Assembly: GCA_944325295.1 (NCBI GenBank)
Contig: CALUZL010000102.1
Location: 1 to 6,698, forward strand
Source of the DNA: an uncultured Erysipelotrichaceae bacterium
GTDB lineage: Bacteria; Bacillota_I; Bacilli_A; Erysipelotrichales; Erysipelotrichaceae
DNA: 6,698 bases
Direction: 5' to 3'
A program made the translations under genes and the position numbers. Positions within the stretch are counted from its first letter, which is position 1. Each line of letters opens with the position of its first letter. The notes under the pieces were generated by a model. The model was not told the DNA's origin. It ran no database searches and saw only the letters and a list, made by a program, of their open reading frames with translations. Below, one piece after another: positions 5,872 to 6,698 of this stretch.

Positions 5872-6698
5872 TTACCCTTTTGTGAGTATTTTATCGGAAT
5901 AATCGTTACTGATAAAAAAGTCATGCCAAATATCATCGATATTTGTAAAACTATTTTTAAAGATAGCAAAATCGATAGGCGTATCACTACCGATAATTTC
6001 TCTCAGTACGGAAGTCATCTTGGCTTCACCGACCCTTTTTTCGATCGCCAGCAAAGCCAGCGCCCCAAAAGAGTAACTCAGATCACCATTTCCTTTAAGT
6101 CCGTATTCAAGGATCGGTGAGGGCGTATAACCATGATCACTGATATACGTTCGATAAGTCTTAAGGTATTCGTCTTCCGTATCTTTGGCGCTTTGGATCT
6201 TTAATTTAGCCAATACTTTCAAAGTCAGGTATTGACTTATGGCTTCATCAAAGAAACGAATGTCTTGGATCTTGGGATCACATTTTGGATTCCAATGAAG
6301 ATGAGTCAATTCGTGGATGAGATAGCGAGGATCCAAAAAGGAGTCTTCCGTAATAAAAAGGGAGACTCTATCGCCATTTGTCACAAAGCTACCGTAACCT
6401 TTAGGGATGATGTAGATTCTGAGATTGTTTAGATCTGTATCGCGATAGAATTTTAAGACCGCGACAGTATTGTCGATAAGGGTTATGCCCTGATCTACGA
6501 CATCCTCAGGAAGATCTAAATGCCAAATCTTGCCAAAACGGGCGTTTGTTTTGTGGAAATGACCGACAAGAAAGACCGGATTTTGACCATGGTAGCTGCT
6601 GTCTTTGTATGTCAGGTTAGATAAGATCTTTCTGTCATCAGCTGTTTGAACTGTCGCTTCAAAGAAATCGTCTTCTTGCGGATAAAGATAATGGCTTA
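5872..6698 (-). CDS. M1-like (gluzincin) zinc metallopeptidase, N-terminus cut by window edge
   Basis: The visible part is 274 residues ending at the stop at 5872-5874; the frame is open to the right edge, so the start lies outside. Numbering from the first visible codon, HELTH at 128-132 (bases 6301-6315) is followed after 18 residues by E151 in FFDEAISQY. This is the HEXXH-x18-E zinc site of M1-family peptidases, with E129 the expected general base. Y208 in SYSFGALAL fits the conserved M1 tyrosine that stabilises the transition state. The first 80 or so residues look like the end of the M1 N-terminal beta domain. Where GxMEN (substrate N-terminus binding in aminopeptidases) would be expected, about 25-30 residues before HEXXH, the protein reads GYGSFVTNGDRVSL instead. 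It is therefore M1-like, but aminopeptidase activity is uncertain. Localisation cannot be judged without the N-terminus. Confidence 0.85.
   Translation of the reverse strand, partial: SHYLYPQEDDFFEATVQTADDRKILSNLTYKDSSYHGQNPVFLVGHFHKTNARFGKIWHLDLPEDVVDQGITLIDNTVAVLKFYRDTDLNNLRIYIIPKGYGSFVTNGDRVSLFITEDSFLDPRYLIHELTHLHWNPKCDPKIQDIRFFDEAISQYLTLKVLAKLKIQSAKDTEDEYLKTYRTYISDHGYTPSPILEYGLKGNGDLSYSFGALALLAIEKRVGEAKMTSVLREIIGSDTPIDFAIFKNSFTNIDDIWHDFFISNDYSDKILTKG

Overview
The window looks like chromosomal DNA from a Gram-positive bacterium, probably Bacillota (Firmicutes). The signs are strong GGAGG-type ribosome binding sites, a GTG start, moderate to low GC (judged by eye), a PepSY/two-component operon and an ATP-cone class I ribonucleotide reductase. 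Genus cannot be fixed from the sequence. No rRNA, tRNA, CRISPR array, insertion sequence or phage gene was seen, and both window edges cut through genes.

Layout, left to right. (1) Positions 1-2120, minus strand: most of the large subunit of class I ribonucleotide reductase (nrdA), open without a frameshift over 706 codons, with the C-terminus outside the window. (2) Positions 2121-2265: a compact divergent control region. The nrdA promoter carries a 22-bp MarR-like inverted repeat between its -35 and -10. The opposite promoter carries a tandem 11-bp direct repeat of the kind bound by OmpR/PhoB-family regulators. (3) Positions 2266-5126, plus strand: a tight three-gene operon made of a membrane-anchored protein with three PepSY domains, an OmpR/PhoB-type response regulator, and a two-TM HAMP sensor histidine kinase. 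The kinase start overlaps the regulator stop. (4) Positions 5135-5677, minus strand: a Nudix hydrolase, convergent with the kinase gene and only 8 bp from it. (5) Positions 5678-5871: a 194-bp gap with a perfect 16-bp palindrome and a weak promoter candidate. (6) Positions 5872-6698, minus strand: the C-terminal 274 residues of an M1-like zinc metallopeptidase whose N-terminus is outside the window.

How the parts may work together (inference). The kinase and regulator form an envelope-sensing pair. The PepSY protein, first in the operon, probably acts outside the membrane near the kinase, and the direct repeat at the operon promoter suggests autoregulation. The nrdA gene supplies dNTPs and seems to be controlled by a palindrome that does not look like the usual NrdR boxes. 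The Nudix enzyme and the peptidase have no evident functional tie to the other genes. No clear new multi-gene system was found. The points most worth a second look are the two operator-like sites in the divergent region, the triple-PepSY/two-component operon, and the peptidase's missing GxMEN-type motif.
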